In this document: positions 7,023 to 7,534 of the stretch, one piece after another | How the letters are laid out: every line of letters begins with the position of its first letter | How positions within the stretch are numbered: position 1 is the first letter of the stretch | Notes under the pieces: generated by a model | Told to the model about the DNA's origin: nothing | Seen by the model: the letters and a program-made list of their open reading frames with translations, nothing else | Databases searched by the model: none | NCBI GenBank assembly: GCA_003554345.1 | Contig: PWGE01000101.1 | Location: 1-7,534, forward strand | DNA from: T1SED10-198M sp003554345 [NCBI: Candidatus Sumerlaeota bacterium] | GTDB taxonomy: Bacteria > Sumerlaeota > T1SED10-198M | DNA length: 7,534 nucleotides | Direction: 5' to 3' | Position numbers and translations under genes: made by a program

Positions 7023-7125
7023 GAAGAGATACAGTGTTTACATCTTATTGTATAAAATTGCGGTTCCTTATCAGTGAAAAAGAGTGTTTAGTATTTTCAG
7101 AATGAAAGGGTGAGAAACATCATAT

Positions 7126-7132
7126 AAAGGAG
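7126..7132 (+). promoter_or_regulatory. Ribosome binding site for the antiporter gene
   Basis: AAAGGAG is 10 nt before ATG 7143. A TTG directly before that ATG is in frame at 7-nt spacing and could be an alternative start, adding one residue. ATG is preferred. Confidence 0.65.
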
Positions 7133-7142
7133 AGTATATTTG

Positions 7143-7534
7143 ATGTCTGAGAAAAAAGAAAGGATGCCTTCCATAGCGATGTCTTTGCTGCCGGTGTTGG
7201 TGGTGGGCATAGCATTAGGTTTTTCGGTATTTGTTTTTGATGCTGAACCTCACATTGCCCTGTTTATTGGAGCAGTGGCTGCTGGTATTGTGGGCTCCAT
7301 GCATGGTTATAAATGGGAAGTTATAAGAGAAGGTATTACTGAAAGTGTGGGCAGGGCGATTTCTGCGCTTATTATTCTTTTGATTATCGGTATGATTATC
7401 GGGGTGTGGATAGCAAGCGGTATTGTGCCCGCTTTAATCTATTATGGATTTAATATAATGCATCCTTCATGGTTTTTACCTTCAGTGTTAATAGTCTGTA
7501 GCTTTATGTCAGTTATCACAGGAAGCTCGTGGAC
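7143..7534 (+). CDS. NhaC-family Na+/H+ antiporter, N-terminal part (cut by window end)
   Basis: An open frame of 130 complete codons runs off the window end without a stop. It encodes a hydrophobic membrane protein with likely helices at about residues 12-32, 36-53, 70-100 (perhaps two) and 109-127. Motifs typical of NhaC-type antiporters include DAEPHIAL (33-40), HGYKWEVIREGI (54-65), the GMIIGVWIASGIVPALIYYG stretch (83-102) and TGSSW (126-130), the start of the conserved TGSSWTT-type motif. The family exchanges protons for Na+ across the inner membrane. A close relative, MleN of Bacillus, couples this to malate/lactate exchange, so the exact substrate is open. Full-length members have roughly 450-500 residues, so most of the gene is missing here. 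The 241-bp gap and hairpins upstream suggest its own transcription unit. Confidence 0.88.
   Translation, partial: MSEKKERMPSIAMSLLPVLVVGIALGFSVFVFDAEPHIALFIGAVAAGIVGSMHGYKWEVIREGITESVGRAISALIILLIIGMIIGVWIASGIVPALIYYGFNIMHPSWFLPSVLIVCSFMSVITGSSW

Noticed and set aside
7028-7056. Possible promoter GATACA-17 bp-TATAAA before the antiporter gene
   Set aside because: The -10 box is reasonable but the -35 box is poor. The consensus TTGACA at 7002 has no -10 box at proper spacing. The transporter must have a promoter here or upstream, but I cannot place it with confidence.
1-7534. CRISPR array, insertion sequence, tRNA or rRNA
   Set aside because: No regularly spaced repeats, no transposase-like frame with flanking inverted repeats and no tRNA- or rRNA-like segment were seen by eye. 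No scanning program was run.

Overview
This is a bacterial, fairly AT-rich window (composition judged by eye, not computed). It is dominated by one plus-strand run of five signalling genes with almost no gaps (527-6901), followed by the start of a separate transporter gene. Shine-Dalgarno-like sites precede most starts. I cannot name the organism. The GAF/PP2C phosphatase with an N-terminal membrane anchor, and a TPR protein carrying a concanavalin-A-like domain, remind me of proteins from Verrucomicrobia, Lentisphaerae and related Gram-negative groups. The STAS/anti-sigma pair is equally at home in Firmicutes, so the taxonomic guess is weak. The NhaC-type antiporter would suit a saline or alkaline habitat, but that is inference.

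Layout. Positions 3-71 look like the last codons of an upstream gene, followed by a probable intrinsic terminator (109-153). An AT-rich stretch of about 370 bp without a convincing gene then leads to a sigma70-like promoter (469-496). Next come: an RsbU/SpoIIE-type PP2C phosphatase with a membrane anchor and GAF domain (527-1993); an RsbV/SpoIIAA-type STAS anti-sigma factor antagonist (1993-2316, sharing one base with the previous stop); an RsbW/SpoIIAB-type serine kinase (2340-2825); a soluble GAF-containing histidine kinase (2797-4284, overlapping its neighbour by 29 bp); and an 860-residue protein with a degenerate cytoplasmic GGDEF domain, one membrane helix, and outer concanavalin-A-like and TPR regions (4319-6901). 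A 241-bp gap with two hairpins separates these from the 5' part of an NhaC-family Na+/H+ antiporter gene (7143 to the window end).

How the genes may work together. The first three proteins form a complete partner-switch: the kinase would phosphorylate the STAS protein, the phosphatase would reverse this when its GAF/membrane input is active, and the free STAS protein would pull the kinase off its target. No sigma factor or other target is encoded here, and the histidine kinase has no response regulator beside it, so both outputs lie elsewhere. The last protein of the run appears to be a transmembrane sensor or scaffold. Its GGDEF signature has become AGGRI, while an RxxD motif at I-site spacing remains, so it is more likely to bind c-di-GMP or partner proteins than to make c-di-GMP. 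This GGDEF-TM-lectin-like-TPR protein, sitting with a partner-switch and a histidine kinase, is the most unusual thing in the window.
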